Assembly: GCF_958979055.1 (NCBI RefSeq)
Contig: NC_084891.1
Coordinates: 7,431,001 to 7,495,000 of the forward strand
Direction: 5' to 3'
Source: Alnus glutinosa
Taxonomy: Eukaryota > Streptophyta > Magnoliopsida > Fagales > Betulaceae
DNA length: 64,000 bases
This document shows, piece after piece, positions 53,009 to 64,000 of the stretch (its first letter is position 1; every line of letters starts with the position of its first letter). The notes under the pieces were generated by a model, which was not told the DNA's origin, searched no databases, and worked only from the letters and a program-made list of their open reading frames with translations. The position numbers and the translations under genes were made by a program.

Positions 53009-54429
53009 AAAAGTAATAATTAGAGTGCCTTGCGGCATATTTCCACAATCAATTAAATTTTTCGTAAGGGTTATATTGTACATTTGTGCATTTATTATAT
53101 GATGTGTTTACAGTATAAATTACTTATATATATTTATAGAAAAACTGTGGTAAGTACAGAAAATACAAGAATGATAATGAACGATCAAGCCTAAATGGTA
53201 AAGACAAACTTAATGTGGAAAACTTCCATATTTTAACAGCAAGGACTCTCTTTTGTTTAGATATAAAAATGTTAAAAATAGATAAAAGAAATACTTGAGA
53301 ATAGGGTTGATAATTTTTTTATTATTATTATTTGTAAAACCCTTTGTCATTTAAAGGAATAATTTAATTATTTTACGTCTTACTTAAACAAACTGAGACC
53401 GTAATTTTATAATAAGATTCCAGTTATAATGATTTAATTTGTTAATGTGTTTAATTTGTCGGTGTACGTTTTTAGCTTTTGGGTTTTTTTTTTAATTAAA
53501 TTTTTTGTAAGATGATTTAATGACTTTCATATGTTAAAGGGATTGGAATTGCAAAGAAAAAACGCAATAGAATTCAACTTGCTCTTCTTCTTTTTCTTTT
53601 TTCTTTTTATTTTTTTTTAAAAAATAATATTTGAAATTAGTCCATGTGATCACATTGATTTACAATAAGCCAACAAGTTTGATATGATATAAAAATGTTC
53701 TAAGAGCTTCTTATGGTATGCAAAAATAATAAATAAATTCTCTATTATCAAATTTTAAAATATAAGAAGGACAAGATGATTTTGCGTTGTTGGATGGATC
53801 CACCGCTTTTGGAGGATCATTTTGATTCTCAAAGTCCTCCTCCGATATTTTTGGATGACATCACATGAGCGTGCCCAGCCACGGGTTTAAAAGGATATTT
53901 TGGCGATATTTTTCGGTGGACTTGGATGTAGATTTCGGGTCTTGTAAATGGGATGCGGATACCATTTTTAATAGTGATACTCATTTTCACATATGACACA
54001 TATTCATCTTCTTCTTCTTCTTTTTCTTTTTCTTTTTCTTTTTTTATTTTAAAAATAAAATAAAATAAATTATATTTTATTTTATTTTTGTAAATTAATT
54101 TATTCAAAGATGAATTTGCTCATTTTTTATATGAAAATAAACAAAAGATAAAAACAAAACATTTGTTGAATTAATTATCTGTCCTTTAGGCGTTGGCCGG
54201 TTCATGTCCCTGCCCTCACCACTTGGTTTATAATGCTGAATTTTTTTTAGCATTGTGGTTTTGGTGGTGGTAAAATGGTTGACCCGCCATTTGTTTAAAG
54301 GGTAGCTCGGCCACCATCTTTTAAAAAAATAATAATATATTTTATGTATTTATATAATTTTTATTATGGGTGATATGTGTTGTTATATAATTGAATATAA
54401 TGTGATATATTAATGAAATCTGTCAGCAT
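53009..54429. other. Intergenic, AT-rich, no gene
   Basis: Low-complexity AT-rich DNA. A CTT/TTTTTC repeat tract is at 54007-54042, and a GGTGGT-containing stretch at 54255-54320 recalls the GC-rich MITE cores. No coding frame stands out. Confidence 0.5.
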
Positions 54430-55240
54430 TTTGGTTGCATTGAGTATGCCGATTCAGATTATATTGGTCATATGGTCGTCATCTAATAAAAGAAAATCTC
54501 CGACATGTTATGTTTTCACTTTCTAGTGTGTGCCATTAGTTAGAGGGCGATAATACAGTCAATAGTTGCTTTGTCCACTACGGAGACAAAGTATATGGCA
54601 ACGGCTGAAGAAGTGAAAGACGCAATTTGGCTGAGAGGTTTTGTAATACCTTGATCCCATATTAAGAAGATAAGGAGTAGCCCACATAGAGTAAGTAGTT
54701 TATAAATATACACATAAGTGTTAAGTCTCACATTGCCTAGTTGCTAAGTAAAACTTGAATTTATAGAGAATTTTAAGAAAACTTTCAATTGACTAGTTCT
54801 TTACGGATGATAATGCAAATGTAGTTATTGTTTTTTCATGGATCATTACAAATAGTACTAGAGCCTTGACGAAACGTCAGAAATTTAAAGAGAGAAGTTT
54901 GTTACATATTGGTCCCATATGAAAAACTAGGTTTTGTTAGGAATTATAAAGAAATTTTAAATTGACTAGTTCTTTTTTGCTGATAGTAAATGTGGCTAGT
55001 GCTTTTTTCTGTGTCGTTACAAGTTTGGTCAATGATCTAGGTTTGCAGTACAATGAGACTATTGTGTTTTGTGATAGCCAAAGCACAATACATGTTACCA
55101 CACATGAAAATATCACATTGAAGAAGATTCCTATCGCCGAAAATCAAATGAACATGTTGATTAAGCTAGTTTCTATTTCCAAGTTTAAATATTGTCTGGG
55201 CTTAATTGGTGTTTGTAGTTTGTACTTATCCTTAAAAATG
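54430..55240 (+). pseudogene. Copia RNase H relic split by an insertion
   Basis: Pieces of copia RNase H are readable: YADSDYIG (about 54447), ALSTTETKYMATAEEVKDAI then WLRGF (about 54562-54640), and after 350 bp FCDSQSTIHV with THENIT (about 55068-55125). The intervening 54645-54995 is an unrelated insertion that carries CTCACATTGCCTAG phrases common near old plant LTRs. Many stops; a relic only. Confidence 0.7.
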
Positions 55241-56171
55241 TTGGGAGAGACGTTATGAGAAAATTTATAGCAAGCGTTTGGCAAACAACATAAAAAATTT
55301 CACTTTATTTTTACATTTTTCAAAAACAATTAACATCAAAGCATTTTAACATTTTTCATTTTTTATATCACATCATTAATTTTTTTTATTACTATTCAAA
55401 TAAAAAAATTTACTACAATATAAATTTTTTTCACCTTTTTATATAAATTCATTTTACTTTATATCACATTTATCATTTTTTACTAACTTCAAAATTAATA
55501 ATTTACTATCCTCTACCGCATAGTACTTTATCAAACAAACCCAACAGCAAAGACACGATGGAAATTCAAGTAGAAGTAAAGATATATATACTTTTATGAT
55601 GTGTGACTTGTATTTCACCTGTAATTCTGTAAAGTCATGGTGGCCTCCAATCTTTTTGACTTCTTTTCTTCGCCAGACCCAAGAGCGATGAACCCGTTTT
55701 GCTTCAGTTTTATCACGTTGAACAGACCAAGAAGCAAAAAGCTGAAATAAACAGACAAGTGTTGATCTTCAATGTCTTCATTGAGAACTCTCTCTTTTCT
55801 TGGCATCAGTCAAACTTAGGTAATAGATGTGGAAAAATCGGTGATATCATTGGATTTTTTTTTTTTCTTTTCTAATTAATATCATATGAGTTAGAGCACA
55901 ATTAATGGTTATTTTTGAATACCACAACCAGCTCTCAAAATTTTTATATGGGTTAAATATAATTTAGCCTTTTCAACTAAGAGTCATTTTTATATGAAGG
56001 TATTAAGATCAGACAAATGTTATGTTTTAACCTTTCAAATTACTAATTTATTACAACTTAGTTTCATCCGTTAGTCTTGACCATTATGTTAGATGAAAAA
56101 TCAAATTTGACTAAAATATTTCAAAAATACCTTATTTTAATCATTGAAAAATCAAAATTACTGTTTGTATT
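55241..56171. other. Intergenic with a decayed TIR element, no clear gene
   Basis: About 55265-55545 is bounded by AGCGTTTGGCAAACAAC and TATCAAACAAACCC and may be an old MITE. A 63-codon minus frame at 55615-55806 (MPRKERVLNEDIEDQHLSVY) could be an exon fragment but I recognise nothing in it. Confidence 0.4.
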
Positions 56172-56660
56172 TAATGGTGCGTTTGGTTCGTAAGATTATT
56201 CAATATTCGAACCGGGTTTTTATTCAAAAACCCATACCCGGATCCAAGTTGAATAAAACCCATGGGTCACTTTAATAAAGTTTGAATAAACCCACCATAT
56301 ATTTTTTATTATTATTTTTTACCATACCAATCATTATACACAACTTTTCATACAATCCAATCATTTCCAATCATTTTATACTATTATAAAACACTTTTTT
56401 AAAACCCATCATATATTTTTTATTATTATTTTTTACCATACCAATCATTATACACAACTTTTCATACAATCCAATCATTTCCAATCACTTTATATTATTA
56501 TAAAACACTTTTTTCCAATCTTCCAAATTCAACACCCAAACACATATTCAAAAGAATCTAAATTATATTCAACATCCAAACACATTTTCATTGCCTTGAA
56601 ATTCGTGATCAGATTCAGAATATTATTTATATTCGAAATATTCGATACCCAAACGCAATT
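56172..56660. mobile_element. MITE with GTGCGTTTGG termini and internal duplication
   Basis: Inverted tips GGTGCGTTTGG and CCCAAACGCAATT with inner ATATTCGAACCGGG / ATTCGAAATATTCGATACCC. A ~114-bp block beginning CATATATTTTTTATTATT is tandemly duplicated (56293-56406 and 56407-56512). Tip type suggests a PIF/hAT-class MITE. Confidence 0.65.
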
Positions 56661-56676
56661 AGTAGAAAAATACAAA

Positions 56677-59602
56677 AAAAAAGAATGTTGAAGTTTTTGG
56701 TGGCTTAGGGCTGAAGGTAGAGAGGGCCAGACAGGATCTTGCTTTAACTCAGAGAGGGTTTTTAAACTCTTGTGGTAGTAGGGAGTGGTATCTGAAGGAA
56801 AAGGAGTGTATGCATCAATTCCTTTCTCTTATGACAGTTGAAGAGAACTTTATTAAACAAAAGTCACGAAATCAGTGGCTTAATCTTGGGGACAGCAACT
56901 CTGTTTTTTTCCACAAGATTGTCAAAGCTCGTAATGCTTCCAATCTTGTGAAAATGTTGAAGGATGACCAGGGGAATTCTATATCAGATCCAAAGCTTAT
57001 TAAGGAGATGGCTATTGACTTCTACAAGAACCTTCTTGGTTGCTCTACTCACGTTTTCTCTAAAACTCAAGCTGATAGAGTTGCACAACTCATTCAGTGA
57101 CAGTTTTCTGCTACATGCATTGAAGGTATGGGAGCTACTGTATCTAGAGATGAAGTTCGTAGAACTATTTTCTCTATGAAGCCTAATAAAGCTCCCGGCC
57201 CTGATGGATTTTCTGCAAGGTTTTTCCATAAGGCTTTGGCCTATTATATGTGATGGGGTTACTGAGGCAGTGTTGGAATTCTTCTCTTCTGGTATTCTCC
57301 TTAAGGAAGTTAACTCCACCATCATCACTCTTGTGCCTAAGAAAAGGAACCCGTCTGTCATGGGTGACTACATGCCTATTTCCTATTGCAATCTTATCTA
57401 CAAGACCATCACGAAGATTCTTGCTAATCGGTTGCTGCTGGGGCTTCCTGATATAATTAGCAATAACCAAGGAGCCTTCATTCCAAAGAGAAGCGTTGCA
57501 GAAAATATTCTGCTGGCCCAGGAAATTGTGCATGATTATCATAAAAGTAAGGGGACTTCTAGATGTGCTTTGAAGATTGATCTAATGAAAGCTTATGATT
57601 CAATAAGTTGGGATTTTATCCTCCACTACCTGGTCTGTTTTGGTGCCCCAAAGAAGTATGTTTCTTGGGTTAAAGCTTGTATCACTAGCCCCTCTTTTTA
57701 GTGGCTCTTAATGGTTCTTTAGTGGGTTATATTAAAGGCAAGAAAGGTTTGAGACAGGGTGACCCGATCTCACCTTACCTTTTGTGCTTACCATGGAGAT
57801 CTTGTCCAGGCTACTTACGGAAGCTTCCTCTAATCCAGAGAGGTTCAGATTTCATCATAAGTGCAGCAAGCTGAAATTAACTCATCTGTGCTTTGCAGAT
57901 GATTTACTCATCTTCTCTAAAGCTGATATGGGGTCTATTCAAACTGTCCAAGATGTCCTTGCTAAGTTTGAAGTTTTATCTAGTCTCAAAGCTAACCCTG
58001 CCAAAAGTGCTTTCTTTTGTGCTGGAATTCATAGAGATGATAAGCTAGCTTTCTTAGGGGTCCTACAGATGCCTGAGGGGTCTTTGCTAGTCCGGTATTT
58101 GGGAGTTCCTCTAATTACTAAAAGACTATCGGCTATGGACTGTGATGCTTTGGTGGCTAAGATTGCGGGTCGTATCGATTCTTGGTTGGTGCGGCATTTA
58201 TCTTTTGCAGGGATACTTCAGCTCATCTCTTCTATCCTCTTTAGCCTTCAAGTTTTTTGGGCTAGAGTGTTCATTCTCCCTAAGAAAGTTATCTAGCTTA
58301 TTGAACAGAAAATTAACAGATTTTTGTGGAGTGGGAAGGATACTAGTGCTAAAGCTAAGGTTGCTTGTGACAAAGTCTGTTTTCCAAAATCTGAGGGAGG
58401 TCTTGGACTTAGGAAACTTGATGTTTGGAATTGTGCTGCCATGCTTAACCATATATGGAACATGTGTTCTCAAGCCGGTTCTTTATGGGTTGCATGGGTT
58501 AAGCAAAATTGGTTGAAGAGGAGGAGTTCCTGGCATATTCCTCTACCTAAGGCTTGTTCTTGGAGTTGGAAAAAGATTCTCAAGCTCCGGGATGTAGCTA
58601 AGGAGTTTCTGAGCTTTAAAGTTGGGAAAGGTCATGATATATCTCTTTGGTTTGATGCTTGGCACCCGGCTGGTAGGCTTGTTGATACCTACGAATTTTG
58701 GATAGTTTATGATTTTGGGATTGGTATTGATGCTAAACTATCTGCCGTTCTGTAGAATGGTAATTGGATTTGGCCCCCTGCTCGCTCGGAAGTATTGGTG
58801 AATATTTAGAGCCAACTTCCAGGTATTGCCATTGGTACTGAGGATGTCCCTGTGTGGAAATCTAGAAAGGGAATTTATTCTTGTTCGGAGACTTGGAATT
58901 CTCTTAGGACTAAAGTCCCTGAGGTCCCTTAGTGGCAGGTTGTGTGGTTTCTGTTGGCTATTCCTCGACATGCTTTCATGTTATGGCTTTTTTGTAGGAA
59001 TGCTCTTACCACCAAATAACGTATGTGTGAATGGAGATTTACTGGAAATTCTTTATGTCGGTTCTGTTTTGGGTGCCAGGAATCGATTGATCATTTGTTC
59101 TTCCAATGTAGTTTCTGTAGACGAGTTTGGCATCATTTGATGGCTGCTTGTTGTATTTCTAACCCTTGTGTGCACTGGGATGATGTTTTGGTCTGGTGCT
59201 GGAAATTGAAGGGTAAAAGTCTGCAGAATATTCTCTGTAAGCTTTGTTTGGCAGCAGCTATATACCATCTATGGAGGCTGAGAAATGACCTTTGTTATGG
59301 TAATAATCCTTTGACTGAAGAAGCTCTTGTTTCTCAGATTAAAGGTGAGGTTAGAGCTCGAGTTTTGTCTAGTAGGAAGTTGAAGAACATCTCGGATAGC
59401 ATTGCACAGCAATGGCGTTTGTGAAACTGCTGTTGTCTTGTTTTCTGGTTTTGTTGTTCTGTTTGATGGCTATGCTGTAATTTGTTTTGGTTGATAGGTT
59501 GCTGTATAGAGAGTTTGTTCTCTTGGCTGTTTGTTGTATCCAATGTTTACTGGAGTGATGTTTTCTGTTGAGTTTGGTTTATAAAGCATTGATTCGTCCA
59601 AA
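56677..59602 (+). mobile_element. 5'-truncated L1-type LINE with probable TSD
   Basis: Starts inside ORF2 and ends in an A tail (GATTCGTCCAAAAAAAAAA). AAAAATACAA occurs at the left border (about 56667-56676) and directly after the tail (about 59602-59611), a likely TSD, though A-rich and so not strong. The endonuclease domain is lost, as expected when reverse transcription stops early. Confidence 0.8.
56690..59424 (+). pseudogene. LINE ORF2 remnant (reverse transcriptase and zf-RVT)
   Basis: Readable blocks: linker (SRNQWLNLGDSNSVFFHKIV), RT motif start (NKAPGPDGFSARFF near 57190), LVPKKRNPSVMGDYMPISYC, GAFIPKRSVAENILLAQE, catalytic KIDLMKAYDSISW (about 57580), GLRQGDPISPYLF (about 57750), FADD (about 57892-57903), and a C-terminal zf-RVT with C-x2-C and HLFFQC (about 59050-59110). 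At least three frame shifts (around 57240, 57700, 59010) and several stops (for example 57098, 58296, 58755). Inactive. Confidence 0.85.
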
Positions 59603-59624
59603 AAAAAAATACAATATTCTTTTT

Positions 59625-59869
59625 AAAAAAAGAAAGAAACAAACAATTTTTTTTTTCTTTCTAAAATCTAGAGATAAATGCAAAATCATTCTCAGTGGTT
59701 GGTCTAAATTACAAATCGATCGTTCCAATATAAAAAATAATTTAGAGGTCCTTAAGATAGGACAAAATAATAATAACCGTAATACTGTATATATATTTAT
59801 TTATTAACAATATAATAAACACCGTAATATGTGATATAAAGGCGATATAAGGAGATAATATCTTACGAT
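59625..59869. other. Intergenic, MITE fragment
   Basis: 59680-59760 carries the TGGTTGGTCTAAATTACAAA / AGGTCCTTAAGATAGGA phrases of the MITE family seen at 12830 and 49870. No gene. Confidence 0.5.
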
Positions 59870-60121
59870 CATGACCATCAGTCATGGACTCTACATTCGA
59901 ATTCCGATAGAGATTGAAAAGGATTATGCAACACAATATCAACATCTTATAGAAAATCACTAATAACCCAACTGCAAAAACTCCCTCAGATATGAAACTT
60001 CAACCTGGAGACAGATTATTTGCTAGGAGAATTTAGCGCAAGAGCATAAGGAGACTATAAAGGAGGAAACTTGCATTGACATTCGCTTGGGGGCATGACA
60101 TAGATTACATATATCTTAGAA
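59870..60121 (-). other. 3' flank of TNL copy 2 (partial duplicate)
   Basis: Matches 43750-44040 and 39080-39390 (CATGACCATCAGTCATGGAC, TTGCTAGGAGAATTTAGC). The more distal ~350 bp of the flank present in the other two copies are absent, replaced by sequence left of 59865. Confidence 0.75.
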
Positions 60122-60758
60122 CTATCCAAAATGAAACTTTTGATATCTTGTCATAAAAGAGTAAAAAGAATACTCACTTTCCTCTGTAGTAAGATTTTTG
60201 AGCTTTTTCTCCTGCAGCAAAACATGTGCATCCTTCATTTTATTTGGAGATCTCGCTTTTCTCATACAAGAGTGTCCGTTATGTCTATTGTTATTGGCAT
60301 CCTCGTTTGATGTAGAGGCGTAATGAATAATTTCTTCACCAACAACCCCTTCATAAACTAGATACACCCCTATCTTCTTAACAATGATTTGATCAGATCC
60401 CGATCCTACAACAACCTCCGCTTCGTCACCATCCTCAAAATCATTGGTAAGAACAACATTGAATAGCAATAAGTGATCTCCAAGAGGGAATGGGCTTCCA
60501 GATGTTTCTACCAGATTGGTTACAATAGTATTCTTGGTATGGTTAATAAATGAGTACATGCTACCTCTATATGAAGATAATACCGAAACACGTGATGAAG
60601 AGAAAACGCATACACCAAACTCTTTCAATATGGAATCAACAATAGGTACTTCAAAATGTATCGAGGGTCCCTCACACTGATATGTGAACCAATCAGGAAT
60701 TAGATTGCCAGGGAGGAGAATGCCAGACACACTACCAACTCTACGGGTAGCCCATTCC
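60122..60758 (-). other. Copy 2 exon 5: C-JID domain
   Basis: Starts EWATRRVGSVSGILLPGNLI, then PDWFTYQCEG. The tail is longer than in copy 1 (ends SFMTRYQKFHFG) because of one extra A near 60160. It includes a short insertion (RHNGHSCMRKARSPNKM) absent from copy 1. Confidence 0.8.
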
Positions 60759-60829
60759 TGTTAAATAAGGAAAGATAATGGTGTGTGTTAAAGTATTAAT
60801 TAAATAACGTGACATAAGTGGATATTTAA

Positions 60830-60975
60830 AGTAATGTTATAAAGAGGACTCATGTCCTCCTTGAGCCCTCCCAAAATTGATGTAGCCTAATTTCTATTGG
60901 ATGTGCAATAAATCACCATTGGATTTTAATCCAATGGTAATTTTAAAAGGACATGAGTTCTCCTTATAGCATTAC
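60830..60975. mobile_element. MITE copy C in intron 4 of copy 2
   Basis: Same family and same intron position as 44723-44897, with about 25-30 bp deleted in the right half. Confidence 0.8.
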
Positions 60976-61081
60976 TCGGAGATTTAATCCGATATCATAG
61001 AAGAGGTCCTATATAAGTTAAAACCATACTCCACACATTATCCCATTTCAGTTAAATTGAGAGAGAGAGAGAAACATGTAC

Positions 61082-61999
61082 CTGTATGAAGTTTTGCTTA
61101 AAAGTATTTGTCAAATTTATGCACCCTCCCATACAAACAGATACAATGGGATTTGATCGTTTATCCAGACCTGAAATTTCGACTAATTTCTGGCAGTTAG
61201 TAAGGTACAAACCGTTTATCTTTGAGAGCTTTGATAGATCCGGCATTCTTTCCAGAGTCGTGTAGTATTTTGCATCTAAAAAAACCAAGCTTGCGGGTAA
61301 ATTTAGAATTGATTTAAGGTTTTTGCAGCGATTCAATCTGAGATCTTGAAGCTTTGAGAGACCACCTAAGCTTGCAGATAGGCTTTCAAAACTATTGCAT
61401 CTTAAATCTAAAATTTGAAGAGAACATAAATTCCAAAGATCTGCAGGAATTGCGTCGTTTGATAAATTGCACTCCCAGAGACATAAGTGTGTTAATGAGT
61501 TCAAGCCTTGTAGCACAGTTGGCAGTAGATTAACTGACTTGGGACTTTTCCTTGGTGATATCCAGGACCAAAAGAGTGAAGGCAATGGCTTGGACAGTGA
61601 TCCTTTACACCCATATAGAGATAAATGTTTGAGGTTCTTCAGTTGCACTATACTAAAAGGCACTTGCCTTATAGCAGTTCTGTCCGCAAGAAGAATTGTC
61701 AATGATTCCATCTCCCCCAAGTTGTCAACCAAATTGTCTATTTTAGAACACCCAGAAAGAATAAGAGTATCTAAAGACTTCAAGTTATAGAAACTCCTTG
61801 GCAAACTTTTAAGACATTTGCAATCTTTCAAATTCACCAAAACAAGATTACTAAGATCTCCAATGGAGTGGTGAACCTCAAACAAACTCGTACAATCCTC
61901 GAGTATTAATTGTTCAAGATTGTGAAGTTTTGAAAAGTCAGGAGTCTCCCACAGATAATGAGAGTGACTGAGATTTAGAATTTTCATCTTATCAAGCAA
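61082..61999 (-). other. Copy 2 exon 4: leucine-rich repeats
   Basis: 918 nt, open throughout, starting LLDKMKILNLSHSHYLWETP. It contains about ten LRRs and ends NTFKQNFIQ. About 90 percent of residues match copy 1, judged by eye. Confidence 0.85.
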
Positions 62000-62104
62000 C
62001 TGCTAAACAAATGAGAAAATAAATAATGAAAAAATGAAGGAAATCACAATATTAGAGCCTAGAACATAAAAAAAATAAAAATAAAAAATTATTGATTATT
62101 ATAC

Positions 62105-62388
62105 CTTAGGAACTTCCCAAACTCTTTTGAGATTGCTATATTGTAAGTCTAGCACAACTATATTTTTCAGATAAAAGTCATTTGGCATAACCTTTAGAGG
62201 GAATCCATGCCAACAGAGCCACCTTAATTCTTTGGAAAGATATTTATAGTCTCCTGTGAATCGTACGTGATCAAGTTGGAGTAATCTACTAATCTTAGTC
62301 TCTTCATTTTACTAAATGCTCTTGAATTGAAATTCACCTTACTTAGAGTTGGCAATTCTAAATTAAGTCCTTTAACTGCATTTGTTCC
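62105..62388 (-). other. Copy 2 exon 3 (8-bp insertion)
   Basis: Starts GTNAVKGLNLELPTLSKVNF. It is 284 nt against 276 in copy 1. The extra eight bases change RLRLLQLDHV to RLRLVDYSNLI and lead to a stop at NIFPKN. Confidence 0.85.
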
Positions 62389-62977
62389 CTGCATTAAAAA
62401 AAAATTAAAAAAAAAAAAAAATGCATGAGACAAGTGATTATCCAGATTTATCACATAAGCTTTTAGGATAATTGATGATTTAACATGTTATCAAGCATTT
62501 GGGCAATTGATGATCTAATTTGGTATCAGAGCAAAGGTTTTAAGCTTGAACCTTATCTCTGTAATTCACTTCCCATTTCAATTGCATATTCGATGTATTG
62601 GCATTACTTATTAAAGTATTAAAATATTAATTAAGTGATTTAATTCAATATTTCTTGTAAACTTAAACTTTTGAGATAAGTGGCAACTTTAACAATTTTG
62701 GCCGACCAAAATACTTTCTTGTTAATTATTTCATTTATTTCGCCTTGCTTAATCTAATGTAATCATGTTTGCAACTACAAAAACAAAAGAATGATGTTAG
62801 CAAAGAAAACAAGTATTCCTATTTTCAAATAAGAAATATAGGAAATACACTCTCAGGGCATGTGATCAGCATGAATTTGTATATATGCATTTGCTTAATT
62901 CCCAAATAACACATATATTAGAAAATAAAATGCTCTATTTTTCTTTCAATTTTTTCAATTGAGAAAGTTCTTATTAC

Positions 62978-64000
62978 CTCGTGCTTTGTCAATATATCAA
63001 ATGCATCCTCATGCCGCCATAATCTACTCCATTTCCCAGGTTCGTTTGGGTGTTTTTCATGAACGATTTCTCTTCCCATGTCTCGTAGCAAATCATGCAT
63101 GGTAAACTCATTTCTCCCACTAACTTTAAGAAGACACCACTGAATAAGGACACTAATTCCAATCTTTGGAAAAAAACCACAACCATCCAATATTTTTACA
63201 ACATAGTTTGTGTCCATTCTGATGAAGAAACATACGATGTCAATGAATATATCCTTTTCAGTATTGTCGCTTAGTCCATCGAAACTTATTCTAAGTTTAT
63301 TTTGAATTTGCTCATGAGGAATCCTCTTCAATTTATCTAATGCACTTTCCCATTCAAGCATGCTCCTAGAGAAAAGGAATGAGCCCAAAACTTCAAGTGC
63401 TAGTGGCAACCCTCCACAATAAGCAATGACACTTCTTGACAAATGAGTATAATCTTTAGTAGGATAGCTATTCCTAAAGGCATGCCAACTAAAGAGCTCA
63501 AGAGATTCACTATCATTCATTGTTGAAACTGTATATACGTTATCCACTTCTAGCTCCCTTAGCAAGTGCTCATCCTTGTTGTTATAATAATTCTACTTCC
63601 CGAACCAAACCAATCACGCCTTCTACATATGGCATTCAGTTGCTCCAGATGGTCTACATCATCAAGTATCACAAGTATTGCTTTATTACGAAGTCTTTCT
63701 TTAATCATATTGATTCCTCTGTCAACACTACTTATCTTTATCTCACTTGTCTTCAAGATGTCAGAAAGAAGTTGTTGTTGGAGATGAACTTGGCCCCTAG
63801 GTTCCTTGGAAGTTTCCCTGACATTTGCAAGGAAACTTTTACCTTCAAATCCATGGAAATATTGGTTATAAATAGCTTTAGCGATGATTGTTTTTCCAAT
63901 TCCGCCCATACCCAAGATGCCTACCAGGCAAACATCGTTAGCTTCGACATTTAACAAAAAAGTTATGTCCTGAACATGAGAATCTACTCCAACTGGGTAG
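62978..64000 (-). other. Copy 2 exon 2: NB-ARC domain (partial, frameshifted)
   Basis: From the window edge leftward: P-loop GMGGIGKTIIAKAIYN, FLANVRETS, AILVILDDVD, GSGSRIIITTR, then a one-base loss, then ELEVDNVYTVS, CGGLPLALEVLGSF, and FTMHDLLRDMGREI. Ends at a GTAATA donor. The RNBS-D-like Ala is Val (DIVCFF). Confidence 0.85.

Larger units (their letters stand above)
60122..64000 (-). pseudogene. TIR-NB-LRR disease-resistance gene, copy 2 (partial, frameshifted)
   Basis: Tandem duplicate of copy 1 on the same strand. Exons seen: 62978 to beyond 64000 (NB-ARC), 62105-62388 and 61082-61999 (LRR), 60122-60758 (C-JID). The TIR exon lies outside the window. The P-loop is normal (GMGGIGKTIIAK). 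Two defects relative to copy 1: one base is missing near 63574 just after RNBS-B (IIITTR), and eight bases (a copy of AGTAGATT) are inserted near 62288 in exon 3. Each breaks the frame. LRR exon 4 and the C-JID exon are open. An in-frame extra Gln codon sits in the QQQLL stretch. Splice sites match copy 1, and the intron 3 donor (AAG/GTATAA) is stronger. Confidence 0.85.

Noticed and set aside
53829..54107. 92-codon minus-strand frame with a KEKEKEKEEEEDE run
   Set aside because: The acidic/basic run comes from a CTT/TTTTTC microsatellite.

Overview
This is a 64-kb stretch of AT-rich plant nuclear DNA. Several things point to a eudicot, most likely a woody rosid: TIR-NB-LRR resistance genes (absent from grasses), a plant U1 snRNA locus, a phytocyanin, plant-type tRNA-derived SINEs, and copia, gypsy and L1-type elements. 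Genes are sparse. Most of the DNA is nested transposable elements, many of which can be delimited by their termini and target-site duplications (TSDs). The species cannot be fixed from the sequence.

Layout. 1-5.9 kb: gypsy LTR pieces, a small foldback element, a short secreted cysteine-rich protein gene (minus), and two Mutator-type MITEs with perfect 9-bp TSDs. 5.97-11.7 kb: a pol-less copia retrotransposon (minus) with two 1.1-kb LTRs. 12.5-12.7 kb: a diverged U1 snRNA gene with a snRNA-type promoter. 13.4-15.0 kb: a two-exon gene for a small tail-anchored-looking protein (minus) with a SINE in its intron. 16.3-19.1 kb: a patchwork of host-gene pieces on the plus strand (first exon of an SP1-like chloroplast E3 ligase, a LINE ORF1 piece, the last two exons of a plastid fibrillin with a frameshift) plus two SINEs. 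19.1-25.5 kb: gypsy and copia LTR remnants with internal tandem repeats. 25.7-27.4 kb: a ~195-bp tandem repeat broken by a MITE and a solo LTR, both with TSDs. 28.1-30.9 kb: a large foldback element. 31.3-34.2 kb: a gag-only gypsy element (TR-GAG type) with intact TSD. 36.6-37.3 kb: a phytocyanin gene, probably the most intact gene here, but missing one copper-ligand histidine. 38.7-64 kb: a disease-resistance gene cluster.

The cluster has two TIR-NB-LRR genes on the minus strand, at 44.06-51.90 kb and from 60.12 kb past the window end. They share exon structure and intronic insertions, so they are tandem duplicates. Both are broken by different small indels, and the first has also lost the Thr of its P-loop. 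A third, almost deleted copy survives as a 0.7-kb 3'-flank at 38.75-39.43 kb, joined directly to a 5'-truncated copia element. A 5'-truncated LINE and a copia RNase H relic lie between the two main copies.

The most unusual signals are: (1) the diverged U1 snRNA, with changes in its 5' splice-site-pairing end and its protein-binding loops; (2) dense clusters of CpG-containing palindromic words (variants of CGTCCGGACG, CGAACATTCG, TCGATCGA) inside otherwise unrelated transposons; (3) premature stops in the copia polyprotein that are all TAG and fit C-to-T decay at CHG sites; (4) the ghost resistance-gene copy. No CRISPR array, operon or other prokaryotic system is present.
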